Shown: in pieces, positions 32,617 to 45,177 of the stretch
How the letters are laid out: each line of letters opens with the position of its first letter
Position numbering within the stretch: the first letter of the stretch is position 1
From: Torymus aiolomorphi
Lineage: Eukaryota; Arthropoda; Insecta; Hymenoptera; Torymidae
DNA: 64,000 nucleotides
NCBI GenBank assembly: GCA_036365515.1
Contig: CM070877.1
Location: 85,534,522 to 85,598,521 of the forward strand
Direction of reading: 5' to 3'
Translations under genes and position numbers: made by a program
The notes under the pieces: model-generated
Seen by the model: only the letters and a program-made list of their open reading frames with translations
Told to the model about the DNA's origin: nothing
Database searches by the model: none

Positions 32617-34500
32617 ATGATCCATATCTTGCTCCGGAATTAAACAAGCTGGCTGTAAAGGGGCACTATATAGCTTGTTCGACACCCCCATCCAGTTGCT
32701 CAATAGTCATGCTTGTATGATCATCGGTAGTTAAAGTAAATGATGCATCAATCATATGTTGCTCCGGAACCAAACAAGCTGGCTGTAAAAGGGCACTAGC
32801 CTGTTCGCAACCCCCATCCAATGGCTCAACAGTCACATCCATTATTGTATGGTCATCGATAATCGAAGTAGATGTTACATTAATCATAGGTGTAGCTGTA
32901 GTAGTAACCTCCTTTAGTCTTGATCCAAAAATTGTGCTTGACTATAAAAATAATATTGTGATTATTATTCATAACCTTAAATATAAGATCAAATTTTACA
33001 TTAGATATATTAAGCAAATAATTGCATTTTAACTACAATATTAGTTTTTGAAAATATTTTATCGCACACAAATAATAAAGTAAATACTAACCTTGCTAGA
33101 ATTAATACTATTAGATATATTTTTCCAAATATTGTATAGGGCTTTCTGATCATTCGAAACAGTACATTCCAATGTCTCTGGTTCGATAAGCTGCTCCATA
33201 GTTTGTATTTTAATTACTAAATTATTGCTACGAAGATTACTGGTGATTGTATTCTCAGAAATACTGTTATTGGCAGTTGTAGGAAGCTCGTTTTCTTTCT
33301 GCCTGATAAATACCTTTGAAAAATCAACTTCTTTTGAAGAACAGGGGTGTATAAACCACAGACGCGGAACCCATTTGCTGAAATTCTCACCAAGTCCATA
33401 TCTTTGTATACCCTTTCAAGTAAAGATACAAAGTCTTCTTTTGACACACTCAAAACTTAATTCTCATTTCTGTATAGGTTTACAAATATTTTGTAATGAG
33501 ATTTTAATGGAGCGAACATACTCACATCCATAGGCTGCATAAAGTGTGTTGTGTTTGGAGGTAAGGCGATCAGAATAATTCCATTTTCATAACAAAACTT
33601 AGATAAATGTTGTGTCAGATGCGATACATGTCTGTCCATGAACAAAATTACTGGAAATTCAATTTTGCTTCTTTTTAGCCATGGTAAAAATGTATTACTT
33701 ATATATTCAAAAAATAAAGATGCTGTCATCCAGCCACTGTTAGATACTCCTGCATAAAAATCTTTTGGCATCTTAGAGAAAATGTTACTTGGAACACGTT
33801 TGTACTCATAAACAATCATTGTGGGCGCCAGTTGTCCTGCTGCGTTTCTAGTGTCTAATGTTGTAAGATTTGCCTTTTCATTATTTCCAACTGTGTTATA
33901 AAAATTTCTAGTACCTTTTTTAGCAAGCACTGATCCTCCTTTTGAATTAAATATCAGAGCAGTTTCATCTGTATTAAAAACTCTTGAACCAGCAATATTC
34001 GTTAAATTCTTTTCCTGCAAAAATTCTTCCACTTCTTTAAACCAATTTTTCACGTACTGTTCACTAACTAAAGCTCTTGACAAATTGACATTTTCAGTCA
34101 TCTTACACTCAAAACTGGATGACGACGAAGAAAACCTTCGTACCAGTGTCTACCTGGTCTTCCATCAATGAAAGGATTTTGCCTTGGATTTTTTTTTATG
34201 ATTAAAGCGACGCTCTTTATCAGCTGATCCTTTATAATTGACCGTCCAAAAGAGGAGCAATTTACGACCCAATCGACAAGTGCACTTTCCTCTGACGTAG
34301 TTAGCACTGTACTAGGTCCAGTTCTATCTTTAGTGTACTTATTCACTATTTTCTGTGAAATGACGAACGTGGCACATCGTATTTTCTACTTGCTGCATTT
34401 ATTGGCATCCCAGCTTTCAGTTCTTCTATTGCTTTCTGCATTGCCTCTGTATTATACAGCACACGTTTTTTTAGTACCAATACTCATGTTCAGTAAAATG
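32617..34500 (-). pseudogene. Pogo/Tigger-like transposase gene, interrupted by the Penelope-like element
   Basis: Reading down the minus strand: HTH_psq-like start MQKAIEELKAGMPINAASRK (about 34440-34380); CENP-B-type HTH with DGRPGRHWYEGFLRRHP (about 34170-34110); DDE catalytic core with FNTDETALIF (about 33980), VILFMDRHVSH (about 33650) and a QPMDVSMFAPLK segment (about 33520); then the family tail FRVCGLYTP (about 33360). Frame changes near 34360 and 34105 and an in-frame TAA near 33457 inactivate it. The C-terminal extension holds an internal repeat (32666-32887, LDGG.EQA...QPACL.PEQ). Its frame continues across the target duplication into 28941-28870, showing the Penelope-like element landed inside this gene. 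Confidence 0.85.
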
Positions 34501-34549
34501 TTCAAAATCTTGCACAAGAAGAAAAACGTGTAGCGTGCACGCTACCGTG

Positions 34550-35272
34550 TGCTTACCGCGTCTGCTTCTTCTAACGCATAAAATGAGGTTAGAATGTAAA
34601 GCTTCCGGAGCTTCGCGGCACACACTAATGCGGACAAGCCTTATTATCGCGCGGTATTAATAAACTCTCTTCTCAATAATTAAAAAAGAAACAAATATGA
34701 TTTATCGAGTGGTTTTTAGTTAAATTAGAGTAATTTTTTATACATTATACATTTATATATTATTTAAATGCCAAAAAAATTAGTTTTATTCGTATTCCAA
34801 AATAGGTGCAGTTCTTATGGTTTTCTGCAAGAAGCACGAAAAAATCATCGACATGAGAGCATACACAAGTCTAAAGCATATTAATGGTATTTTATTAACT
34901 ATTATGAGAATTCTTTGTATTTCTAGAATTGATATAATATCTTTTTAGAAAAAATTTAATTATTATTTATTTAACGTAGTTTGCTTTTAACACGCATTTG
35001 AAAGGAAACACACACAAACTAGGTCAGGCACACAAACTGGAACATCTACCCTATCATAAAAGTATCGAAATTATAACTCTGATGCCAACACCCGTTTTAG
35101 AGTAATGGCTAAGGCGCTGGACTAGTAAGCTGAGGACTCAGGTTGGAATCCCGATGACATCGAAAAATTTTTAATTACTTTATTTACAATTTCAGGCTTT
35201 CTATAATTTAATATTCTTATAAATTATGTTATAAATTAAAAATAATTAATTTCAATCACAATATATCAATTA
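34550..35272. other. AT-rich spacer with a tRNA-Thr-like fragment
   Basis: 35097-35162 (plus) reads GTAATGGCTAAGGCG...GGACTAGTAAGC...GGTTGGAATCC, with tRNA box A and box B features and an AGT-like anticodon loop, but imperfect stems. Probably a SINE head or tRNA pseudogene. Otherwise nothing seen. Confidence 0.5.
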
Positions 35273-37255
35273 TTAAGAGGGTCAGACACCTTTACAATTT
35301 TCTGCATAAAATGACCTGAAAAAAATAAATTACATTAATTACATACATGTAGAAGTAATATTATAAAAATATATTTAATTTGTGATAAAATTACACCTGA
35401 AAAAAAATTTTTGATGGATTTTATCCTAAGATATGGCCATTTCAAAATTTTTCCTCTGCCGTCTTAAATTTTAGTGAAATTCAGATTTTTTTGCAATTTT
35501 GGGCCGTAAAAAAATATTTAATCAAATAAATTCAAGTCATACAACTCTTCAGTCAATAGTCATACAAAATACCAAGATTATAGGACCTGTCCCATCAAAA
35601 TATATGCAGTTCCTGAATTTGAAGTCGACGGCAGAGCCAAGATTTTACATTATGTAGAAAAACAGCTTTAAAGATAAAATTATCAAAATATATCTTTCCT
35701 TCTTCTGTAACACCTTCTCTGGCCTAAAATATAAAAAAGTATTCTTTTTAGCTTAAAATCTTTTAGGATTGGAACAAATAAATTGCTTACCATTATTTTA
35801 CTCCCATCCATGTATAGTAGATGAAAAACATAACCTTGACCTCCCTGAGCTGTCATAATTACAGAGGCTGCACTGCTGTTCTAAATTTTTTTAAGTTGGC
35901 GCTAATATTCTATTTTTTAAAATTAAGTTTAAAAAATAGAATTAAAATATGGCATTTAACAGTTACTTGGAGCTCTTTCATCTGAAAAGTGCAATAAAGA
36001 GTCTGAGTGATTTTTGTATAACTAAAATTCTTAATAATTCAAGAAAACTTGATAAATTATTTAAATATTGTTTTTTCTTAACTTATTTTAAATAAATAGT
36101 TTTTTGAAATATAATAAAATCTTAATAGCTAGTGTGAGAGAAAAAAAATCAAAAAGATTTTCTCACTATGGAGAATAGGAAATCACGTACTGGACACAGT
36201 GAAAGGAAATCTGGTTACTCCACTAAATCCAGAAAAAGAAAAGCTTGGAATAGAGGAGTCCACAGAAGTACAGTCAAGAAAGATCAAGTAACATCTACTT
36301 CTAAATTAAAAGATCAAGATTATCCGCAGTCGAGTTTTCAAGGTTATAGAATTTTTAATTTAGAATTATTGGCACAAGTGATAAATGATTCAACTTGCTG
36401 TAAGCTGTGTGGAAGCGAAATGGTGCTTGAAGAAATAAAAATCTGGACTTGGTAGTGACTACACTTTATCGTGTCAAGGGTGTCAGTTTGTTCAAACATT
36501 TTCAAACTGCACCAAGATTGGAAGAAAAAGGAATGGCTATGAACTTAATCAATGAGCTGTTCTCGCCTCTAGAATAACTGGCAACGGATATGGTACTCTG
36601 AGAAGTTTTTGTGGAATTATGGACTTGCCACCACCAGTAAACAATAGTGGTTTTATGAAACTTCAGCACACAGTTTTGAAAGCTGCTACTGATGAGGCTG
36701 AGGCAAGTATGCAAAGCGGTGTCCAACAAGAAGTAGAGTGGAGTAAGGACCCGGAAAAGGACAATGACGAAGACAATATCCCAATCAAAATCAAAGGCGA
36801 TGTAACTTGGCAAAGACGAGGTTTTCAGTCTTTGAATGGAGCAGTGACCGTTATTGGTACTGATACTGAAAAAGTACTCGACCATGAAGTGCTAAGTTCC
36901 TATTGCCAAGCATGTACTAAATGGCAAGAGAAAAATGGTTTACCCAAAGGAGAAAAGTGGGAAGATTGGTATGCTACCCATAAACTTGTGTGTACCAAGA
37001 ATTACACTGGAACATCTGGAGGAATGGAGAGTGTCGGAATGATCAAAATTTTCAAAAGATCTGAAGACAGACACAATGTTCAATACACATCATATATTGG
37101 AGATGGCGACTCGAAAACATACTTGAATATTACAAAAGCGGAGCCATACGGGCATGATGTCAAAATTGAAAAGCTTGAGTGTATTGGACATGTGGGGAAG
37201 CGCTTTGGCTATCAAATGAGGAGACTGAAAATATCCATGAGAGAAAAAAAACTAA

Positions 37256-39746
37256 CAAGGAAGGTACCCCAAGTGTAAGTCGCCGATTTGGACGATATTG
37301 CAATATGTTGTAGTACATTAAGAAATAAGAGACACGTATTTTCTTTTACGTGCTGATAGACACTTTAAGGGGGTGAAATCTATCCCTAAAGTTCACCCTC
37401 AAAAACAGTTTTTTTTCAAATATTTCAAAAACGAATAAAGCTAGCTTAATGAAACCGACGCCAAAAGTTGTAGAATAAAAAAGCCTTCAAAACAGCATTA
37501 CTTTCAATTTTAAGGGTAGCAACCCCTATTTTTTTTCAAGAAAACTAAGCTTTTTTCATCAATTTTCAGCTATAAATATTACAATAAATTATATATCGCC
37601 TCAAAACTGATTCCATTTAAAAGAAAATTAAAAAATAAAGTTGACCGGTCTCGTGGTTTTGGCCAAAATTATTTTTTAGGGGGTAACTACCCCTTATTTA
37701 TATTTTGTTCATTATTTCAGAAATAAATAAAGATACCTTAATAAAACCAATGCTAAAAATTTTAAAATAAGAAAGGCTTCAAAACAGCATTACTTTCAAT
37801 TTTAAGGGTAGCAACCCCTATTCTTTTTTTCAAGAAAACTAAGCTTTTTTCATCAATTTTCAGCTATAAAAATTACAATACATTATATATCGCCTTAAAA
37901 CTGATTCCATTTAAAAGAAAATTAAAAAAATAAAGTTGACCTGTCCTGTGGTTTTAACCAAAATTATTTTTTAAAAGCCACAAATCTGTATCACTTTCAA
38001 TTTTAAGGGTAGGAGCCCCTATTTTTTCTTTTTAAGGAAATTAAGAGACTTTATTAACTTCAATGGTGAAACTTATCGATTTTTATCGACTTCTACTAAC
38101 TTTTTCTAGCAGGGAGGGTAAATGTGTTTATTATTATTTTCTGAAAAAATTGCGTAAATAATCAAAATTTAGTGAGATTAATTTTTTTCAAAAAAATAAT
38201 AAAAATTAAAGTTACGTGTTGCAGAAAAATACAAAATGAAATGATAACTAATGTAAATACCCGAATATTTAAATATATTTTCATATCGTGGAGATGAAAA
38301 TTGGTTAGGAACCAAAGACTGTAATTTAATTATATTATTTTTCAAATGTAAATTTAAGTCTTCGTCTATGAGCAAAACATGGTCTGAAAAATGTTTAACA
38401 TAGTTCTTCCATGTGCGGAATCCATATACATCTAATGGCTGTATGTTTCCAGTCGTTCCTGTAGGTATCATTTTGAGATGTAGTGTTTTATCGTGTGGTG
38501 TAACTTCCTGTACAATCGTTGGACAATCACCACTCCACGAATCAATTAGCAGCATGCTTGTAGGTCCAACTTGAGGAAAATATACCTCTTTTAACCACGC
38601 CTTAAAGAGTTCTACAAATTTTGATTTTATTTAAATGTGTCTTCCGAAATAATTAACGTTTTATTTTTAGAAATTAATAGAAGCCCTCGCTTCGCTCGTG
38701 CAGCAATTCTCTCGCGGGCGTACATAGCCTACTTTACTCCCTAGGTATATAATCTACTATTTTTCCTACAATTCTGACTTAATATAAGGTTAGTCTTCCC
38801 TTAAATTGAACGTAGTCAACCCTTAAATTCAAGATATTGTAATCTTTATAGCTGAAAATTGATAAAAAACTTAATTTCCTTTAAAAAAATAGGGGTTGCT
38901 ACCCTTAAAATTGAAAGTTATGCAGATTTATGGCCTTTTTAATTTTAAGATTTTTAGTGTTAGTTTTATTAAGGTATCTTTATTTATTTCTGAAATAATG
39001 AACAAAATAAAAATAAGGGGTAGTTACCCCTAAAAAATAATTTTGGTTAAAACCACGGGGCAGGTGAACTTTATTTTTTAATTTTCTTTTAAATGGAATC
39101 AGTTTTAAGGCGATATATAATTTATTATAATTTTTATAGCTGAAAAATGATGAAAAAAGCTTAGTTGTCTTGAAAAAAAAATAGGGGTTGCTACCCTTAA
39201 AATTGAGAATAATGCTGTTTTGAAGCCTTTCTTATTTTAAAATTTTTAGCGTTGGTTTTATTAAGATGTCTTTATTTATTTCTGAAATAATGAACATAAT
39301 ATAAATAAGGGGTAGTTACCCCCTAAAAAATAATTTTGGCCAAAACCACGAGACAGGTCAGCTTTATTTTTTAATTTTCTTTTAAATGAAATCAGTTTTG
39401 AGGCGATATATAATTTATTGTAATTTTTATAGCTGAAAATTGATGAGAAAAGCTTAGTTTTCTTGAAAAAAAAATAGCGGTTGCTACCCTTAAAATTGAA
39501 AGTAATGCTGTTTTGAAAGCTTTTTTATTCTACAACTTTTGGCGTCGGTTTCATTAAACTAGCTTTATTCGTTTTTGAAATATTTGAAAAAACTGTTTTT
39601 GAGGGTGAACTTTAGGGGTAGATTTCACCCCCCTTAAAGTGTCTATCAGCACGTAAAAAAAAATACGTGTCTCTTATTTTTTAATCTACTACAACATATT
39701 GCAATATCATCCAAATCGGCGACTTACACTTGAGGTACCTTCCTTG
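37256..39746. mobile_element. 2.5-kb element with very long inverted repeats nested in the Kolobok-like gene
   Basis: Target duplication TAA (37253-37255 and 39747-39749). Left arm CAAGGAAGGTACCCCAAGTG onward is mirrored by the right arm for several hundred bp, including an internal ladder of repeats around GGGTAGCAACCCCTA-type sequence in both arms. TAA would fit PIF/Harbinger-type elements, but the only coding remnant is a DDE fragment of another type, so the class is open. Confidence 0.8.
38178..38640 (-). pseudogene. Fragment of a DDE transposase inside the long-TIR element
   Basis: LLIDSWSGDCPTIVQE and IPTGTTGNIQPLDVYGFRTW are the second and third catalytic-Asp regions of an IS630/pogo-like DDE endonuclease, preceded by KAWLKEVYFPQVGPTS in the same frame (up to about 38640). 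N-terminal half and DNA-binding domain are absent. The tail of the ORF (about 38300-38178) is AT-rich read-through. Confidence 0.65.
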
Positions 39747-41121
39747 TAAGTGATGGGAAAGGACTTTTTGGCAAAGGACGCTTGACTCTGAAGTTGATTA
39801 CAAGTATGCAGACTTACTACACAGGAGCTATCCGCAACAATCCAACATCTCTCTGTGAAATGATTCGAGCAATCTGGGCAATCTGGTATCACATGAGTTC
39901 CACAGATGATCAGCCACAACATCAATTCTGTCCAATTCGCAGGAACTCCTGGTGTAAATACCAACGTGCTGCAGCTTTCAGTCAGGACTTCCATCATGAC
40001 AAAGTTATTCCTGGGTCAGTTATGGATGTCATAAAGCCTGTATTCGTCAACATGACATCTGTTTCTCTTCTCAAGCGTTGTCTTGGAGGGCAAACACAAA
40101 ACTCGAATGAGAGTTTCAACAGCATACTTTGGAAGGTGTGTCCAAAAAACATCTTTGTGCGCCTTGACACACTGAAGCTTGGAGCAGAGATTGCCACAGT
40201 CCTTTTCAATAATGGAATGTGTGGTATCCTAAAGATAATGATTCGACTTGACACCACTCCAGGAGTTAATGCCATTTCTGCTGGAAAGAAAAGAGATAGA
40301 GAAAGGTTAGAGAAAGCTGAAAGAAGCAAAATTGAAGACAACAAAAGGAAAAGGCTTATTTATAGAAAATTGAGACTTGACTTACACGAAGATTATGTCA
40401 ATCAAGATGGACAAGACTATGAAGCTGGAGCATTTTAATTTTTCATTTCAGGTACACTTTCTTACACTTTTTGCACAATTTATCTCCATAGCCTCAATTT
40501 ACATGCTTTACTGTATAGACAAAAATACGTGAACTAAAATCAGCTGACACGGCGATTGCAGCGATGTTTCAGCGGCCGCTTACGGCGGCTTTATGGTGAG
40601 AGCAGGGAAGTGGCGCGGCGCACAATTTGAATATAAGTATTCATTTTTCTGTTAGCTATTTTTTATTTATTTATTTCATATTAGTTAAATTATATATTTT
40701 TATTTTTATTATAATTATTCAATGCATCATTTAATTTATTTAGCCAAACAATACATCAACCAAAATTCAGGCGAAGTAGAGGGAACGACTTTTGGTGGGT
40801 TTTAGTGAATCAACACACTTTCGGGGCGTGACGGGATCCTACTCTGACGACGACCCCTCCATTTTTTAGCACCTACGGAGGGGATTTCACCACCTATTTT
40901 GGTCCCGCAAAAGAAAAAAAAAATGATTATAGTCGAAAAACTAAAAAAATCGACTTTTTCTATAAAAAAAAACAAGGTTTAAGTTTTGAGCCATAGTTTT
41001 TGAAATATTTCGAATGTCGATGTCACACAAGTTTTATTTGGTTCAGTATAACATATTGAACCGAAAAATACAAAAAACCCAAAATCGATTTTTTTGAAAT
41101 TTAAGTGTCTGACCCCCTTAA

Positions 41122-42174
41122 CAAACATTTAAATAAACATTAAATTGGGCATGACGTTAATATTTCCATAATTATGCGCGAAAATCAGGATAATTTTTTT
41201 TTTCTGTATCCCTAATATTATTTATTAACAACTATTATTTATTAAAAAATAATTATTTATGATTTATTATTTATTATTTATTAATAAATAATCGTTATTA
41301 ATATAAATATAAATTTAATTTAAACAAATAACGATTTTTTGTTTCGTGAGAAATTAATTAACAGCACTAAATAAATATTTATGTAGGTTTCCCTACACGG
41401 GGCTTATTTCATGACAGTTCCGAACGGTTCCACGGTTAATAATAGCCAGAAAGATGGTGGTTCATTAAAGTCCTGAATTGATCGTAATAATTCATTATAC
41501 TTCAACCAGGTTCGAAACGAACCAACCAATCCTGACAAAATATACCAAATTATTTCGTAACAAATCTTAATAGATCAGAAAGGTTCTAAAGAGATCATCA
41601 ACATTCTTAACAATTTACCTCCATGACAGTTCGGAAGAGTTCGGAAGAAATTAGTTCCAAAAACCGGAAAGGATCGGAAAGGTTCCCTAGATCCGGGCAT
41701 TTCCGAACCTTGAAGATCATTTTTACCAGGGCAAATTTGAATACATTTCTGAGAACAGTGATACAGTTCTTTCGGAGAGTTGTTTGCATTACTTGACTAT
41801 CGGTAATTGATTTCACAACTTTCGTTTGTTTGATTTACAATGAACAATTTGAATGTACTTACGTAATATTATGTAATTGAAATAATGTTTGCCCACACGG
41901 ACGTAAAGTGCGTAGGTTCTATAAAGATTTGTAGGAGTACGGGAGCTAGTATGCCTCTTGGGCATTAAGTGGTACTTTATGCCCGCTGGATGAATATGTT
42001 TGAGTAGGTACGAAAAGTTGTATTATGTCAGTCAAGTTAACTTATGGGTAGTTGACTACAATAAATTGATTTCAGTACTTTCTTGTGTTTAATTTGTATA
42101 GAAAGATAAACAAATTTGAATACATTTCTGAGAACAGTCATACAGTAGTTTTCGAGAGTTGTTTGCATTACTTG
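41122..42174. repeat. AT-rich DNA with a diverged duplicated segment
   Basis: 41735-41835 is repeated at about 42115-42174 plus 42876-42935 (ACATTTCTGAGAACAGT, GAGAGTTGTTTGCATTACTT, TGATTTCACA.CTTTCGTTTG), the second copy being split by the MITE. Scattered TTCCGAAC/GTTCGGAA palindromic words lie at 41410-41705. No gene. Confidence 0.7.
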
Positions 42175-42873
42175 CCCAGATAACACAAGACGTTTTTTAA
42201 ACGTCATTATGACGTCAAGCTTGAGACATCGTGACGTCAAAAACAAAAGTTGATGAAATGTCATAATGACGTCAGTAAAACGTTGAAAATGTCTGAAGAA
42301 TTATTTGTCCTGTAATATTAATTACTTTAGACGTCATAAAAACGTCATAAAAACATCATAAAAACGTCATTAAGACGTTATACTCATATATTTTTCGAAA
42401 TCTTGGGAATTAATCAATCTTTTTTTCTCGCTAGGTGGCGTCGAACAATCTCAAAGTAGAAAAATGAGGTTCAGTCTATAAGAGCAAGTATTGAAAGAGA
42501 CGGTGGGTGGTGGACTTCTTCATACATAAGTATTATACGCCTGCTTAGACATATGTATAAAGATGTAATGTATGAATGACGTTGTTATGATGTTTCTTAT
42601 GACGTTTTTATCACGTTTTATATGACGTTTCTATGACGTTTCTACAACGTTTATTGTATGTTCTTCCAACATTTTTCTAACGTCCTTCTAACAGATTTTT
42701 AATCTTTTTATGACGTCAAAAAAATGAGAAGAAATATCGGTAAAAAGATACTGCGGACATTTTCAACGTCTTACTGACGTTATTATGACGTTTGAGCAAC
42801 TTATATTTCTGACGTCGCGAGGTTTAAAATTTGACGTCATAATGACGTTTAAAAACATCTTGTGTTATCCGGG
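42175..42873. mobile_element. 699-bp MITE rich in TGACGTCA motifs
   Basis: Inverted termini CCCAGATAACACAAGACGTT (42175) and AACATCTTGTGTTATCCGGG (ending 42873); the inversion extends over about 45 bp. A 2-bp TG target duplication is read directly from the empty paralogous site near 41800 (TTACTTGACTAT). The interior is an array of ACGTCAT/TGACGT words with no ORF. Confidence 0.85.
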
Positions 42874-43342
42874 TGACTATCGATAATTGATTTCACACCT
42901 TTCGTTTGTCTGATTTGCAGTGAACAATTTGAATGCACTTACTTACTTATAATTTGTTCAGCATACAATGACTCAAAGAAGTAAAAGACTTTCACTGGTA
43001 TTTATTTGATTTCATTTACAAAATTATAAATATTATTATTTTATAGATAGATATTATACAAAAAAAGCGTCTATACTTGCCTTATTTTATGTCTATGTCT
43101 ATGTCTATGTGTTGAGGCGGGCGAGCTGCTCTTTTCAGAGACGTGCTGCCCAGCACTCAGGCGTACGCCCATTGTGCTGTAACTCTTGGCTTTAATTTTC
43201 TCTAATTTCCGCTGCGCTGAAGCCTTCTGCCCATCCGCTCTGTAACTTGGCAGATGGACTGAAGGCTCTGTTCTCTTAAAGTTTCAGGCTGAAGGAAGCA
43301 TTCCCCTCACATCCCCCGCCTACTACCCACAAAGGCCGGGTA

Positions 43343-43834
43343 CTAGCAGAGGAGATGGAAGGTTGACTCCTCCGGCCCTCCACACCATCTGCAGTTTCCA
43401 TCGTTTAAAATTGTGCGTTTGTAGAGATAGTATCTGACCCACCAGTGACCCGTGAGCCAGCACACTACCCTTCTTAGCCTAGGCTTACTCAGCCTGCTTA
43501 TGTCTTGAAGCCATTGTTCTAGCGGGGAGTCACTTAAGATTCTTTTGGCTTGCCTTAAACCTGGCGACTCCCGCCATTTCTTGAGTATTTTCTCCCTCAT
43601 TAAGAGTGAGGTTCTTTTCTTAATTTCACTCGGTGGAACGCCTACCGAGCACTGAGTCGCTCTGACCCGACGAGCGCCTCTTCCCGCCAGGCGATCCTCC
43701 TTCTCGTTGCCATGGATCCCCACATGCCCCGGCACCCAAATCAGGGTGACCGCGTTATTGCGGGCCAGGACCGTGAGGATCTCTATGCAATGTAATACTT
43801 CCTTGGAGTAAATGCTGATGCAGCTGAAGGTCAT
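43343..43834 (-). pseudogene. LINE RNase H and C-terminal CCHC-like domain
   Basis: LIWVPGHVGIHGNEKEDRLA (about 43740-43680) is the last RNase H motif; the C-terminus has CRWCGGPEESTFHLLC, a C-x2-C-x8-H-x3-C motif typical of I/R1-group ORF2. The 43835-44142 interval encodes the N-terminal RNase H in shifted frames. Confidence 0.85.
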
Positions 43835-44142
43835 CAGTGCAGCTTTGCTGTCTGAGCAGATGGTGATGGGGCAATCTCAGTTGTCCCTAGTTAGTTTTAC
43901 TGCAGTACACTCCGCTATGGCTCTTACTTCTGCCTGGAACACCGATGCGTGAGAGTCAAGTGTGTACACCAGCTCCGTAGAGCTGCCTTGCTCCCAGGCA
44001 CCCGCTCCCACACCATTCTCATTTTTGGAGTCATCTGTGAACCACACTACGTCCGATTGGGTGTAGGGGTGGGTACCATTGGCCCACTCTTCTCTGTCGG
44101 AGATGTGAACTTTGTAGGGTTTCCGGAATATAATTCTTCGCC

Positions 44143-45144
44143 CTATTTTGTCACACCCCGATGCTTCGATATCAGGGGGTAGGACCTGACCAAGTTCTTG
44201 GTCAAGCCCTGCCCAATGACATCTCTAATGCGCCACCATCTCTTGCTTGCTTCACCTTTGATAAAAGTTTGTGGTGGTGGTATTCCTAGTATTAGTTCAA
44301 GGGCTGCAAGGGGCGTAGTGCTCGGAGAGCCCGTTATGCCCCCTATTGCCAGTCTTTGTTCTTTGTCTAGAGAGCTCTGGTGAGTTTTTAGTGAGCATTT
44401 CTGCCACCATACCAGCGCTCCGTACGTTAATCTGGGCCTGATGATAGCTTCATACATCCACCTTACGTTGTCTGGCGACAGACCCCAGGTGTTACCAAAA
44501 GCTCTCCTGCAGGCCCAGAAGGTATTGGTAGCTTTCTCGCATATATACTTTATGTGTTTTCCCCAGTTAAGTTTGGAATCTAACGTCACTCCCAGATACT
44601 TAGCTTCATTTACCAGTTTCAGGGGTTTGCCGCTCAGATGCACACCCCCGATAGGTTTGACCTTGTACCTGGTAGTGAACAATATCATGTTAACTTTATC
44701 TGGATTCACTGACAGCCTGACGGACTCACACCAAGCTTGCGCTATGCCTAACGCATGTTGCATTAGTCCTGCAAGTACGTGTTCATCGTCGGCTTTCACT
44801 AGTATAAGGATGTCGTCCCCATAGGCTTGGGTAAAGAAGCCTGCCTCATTCAGTAGTCTGATGAGTTCATCAATCACCAAGCACCACATTGTAGGAGACA
44901 GCACTCCTCCTTGCGGACAGCCCTTTCCTACTTTTCTTTCTTCTGAGTGCGAGTCCCAGTGGGCCTTCACTCTTCTGCAGCTAAACATGCGCCAAAGCCA
45001 TCTGCTAACAGTGTTGGGTACCAGATGGTCCTTGGCGCCCTTCACAATGCTTTCCTTCGTGGTATGGTTAAAGACTCCGTCCACGTCAAGTAGACTAGCC
45101 AAAACCAATCCTGTGTTCTTCATCCACTTTTTCACGAAAGTCAC
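44143..45144 (-). pseudogene. LINE reverse transcriptase, C-terminal part
   Basis: 334 open codons with VGKGCPQGGVLSPTMW (about 44925), AYGDDILILV (about 44820; Gly replaces the usual Ala/Val of [FY]xDD), KYLGVTLDSKLNW (about 44600) and the thumb region ending IGQGLTKNLVRSYPL. Fingers and endonuclease are missing through 5' truncation. Stop at 44143. Confidence 0.9.
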
Positions 45145-45177
45145 CGCCTCAGCCAGAGCGGTATTGCCTTATTTTAT

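Larger units (their letters stand above)
36168..40438 (+). pseudogene. Mutator-like-domain transposase of the Kolobok-like element, split by insertion
   Basis: N-terminal basic region, then CCKLCGSEM and CQGCQF zinc ligands, MDLPPP, a YIGDGDSKTY acidic motif with YGHDVKIEKLECIGHVGKRF (about 37100-37205), then after the insertion RAIWAIWYHMSSTD (about 39867), a long helical segment, and NESFNSILWKVCPKN (about 40105). This matches the domain called Mutator-like transposase in many arthropod and cnidarian proteins. Lesions: a frame change near 36430, an in-frame TGA near 36553, and the 2.5-kb element at 37256-39746. Across that insertion the two halves are directly collinear at the TAA target duplication. 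Length without the insert is about 590 codons. Confidence 0.75.
35277..41117 (+). mobile_element. Kolobok-like DNA transposon (TTAA target duplication)
   Basis: Termini GAGGGTCAGACACC (35277) and the inverse of GGGGGTCAGACACTT (ending 41117) are short inverted repeats flanked by TTAA at 35273-35276 and 41118-41121. TTAA is typical of piggyBac and Kolobok; the encoded protein is not piggyBac. The 5' 0.9 kb and the 3' 0.68 kb are AT-rich, non-coding subterminal sequence. Confidence 0.75.
43091..45163 (-). mobile_element. 5'-truncated non-LTR retrotransposon (I/R1 group)
   Basis: 14-bp target duplication TTGCCTTATTTTAT at 43077-43090 and 45164-45177. The 3' end is a short (ACATAG)n tail (43091-43110) rather than poly(A). 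Truncated 5' within the RT domain. Carries RT, RNase H and a CCHC-like tail, the I/R1-group layout. Confidence 0.9.

Noticed and set aside
35097..35162. Functional tRNA-Thr gene
   Set aside because: The T-loop is mutated (GGTTGGAATCC) and stems are imperfect.
41405..41710. GTTCGGAA/TTCCGAAC words as an operator array
   Set aside because: Irregular spacing and orientation without a second copy; more likely degraded repeat sequence.
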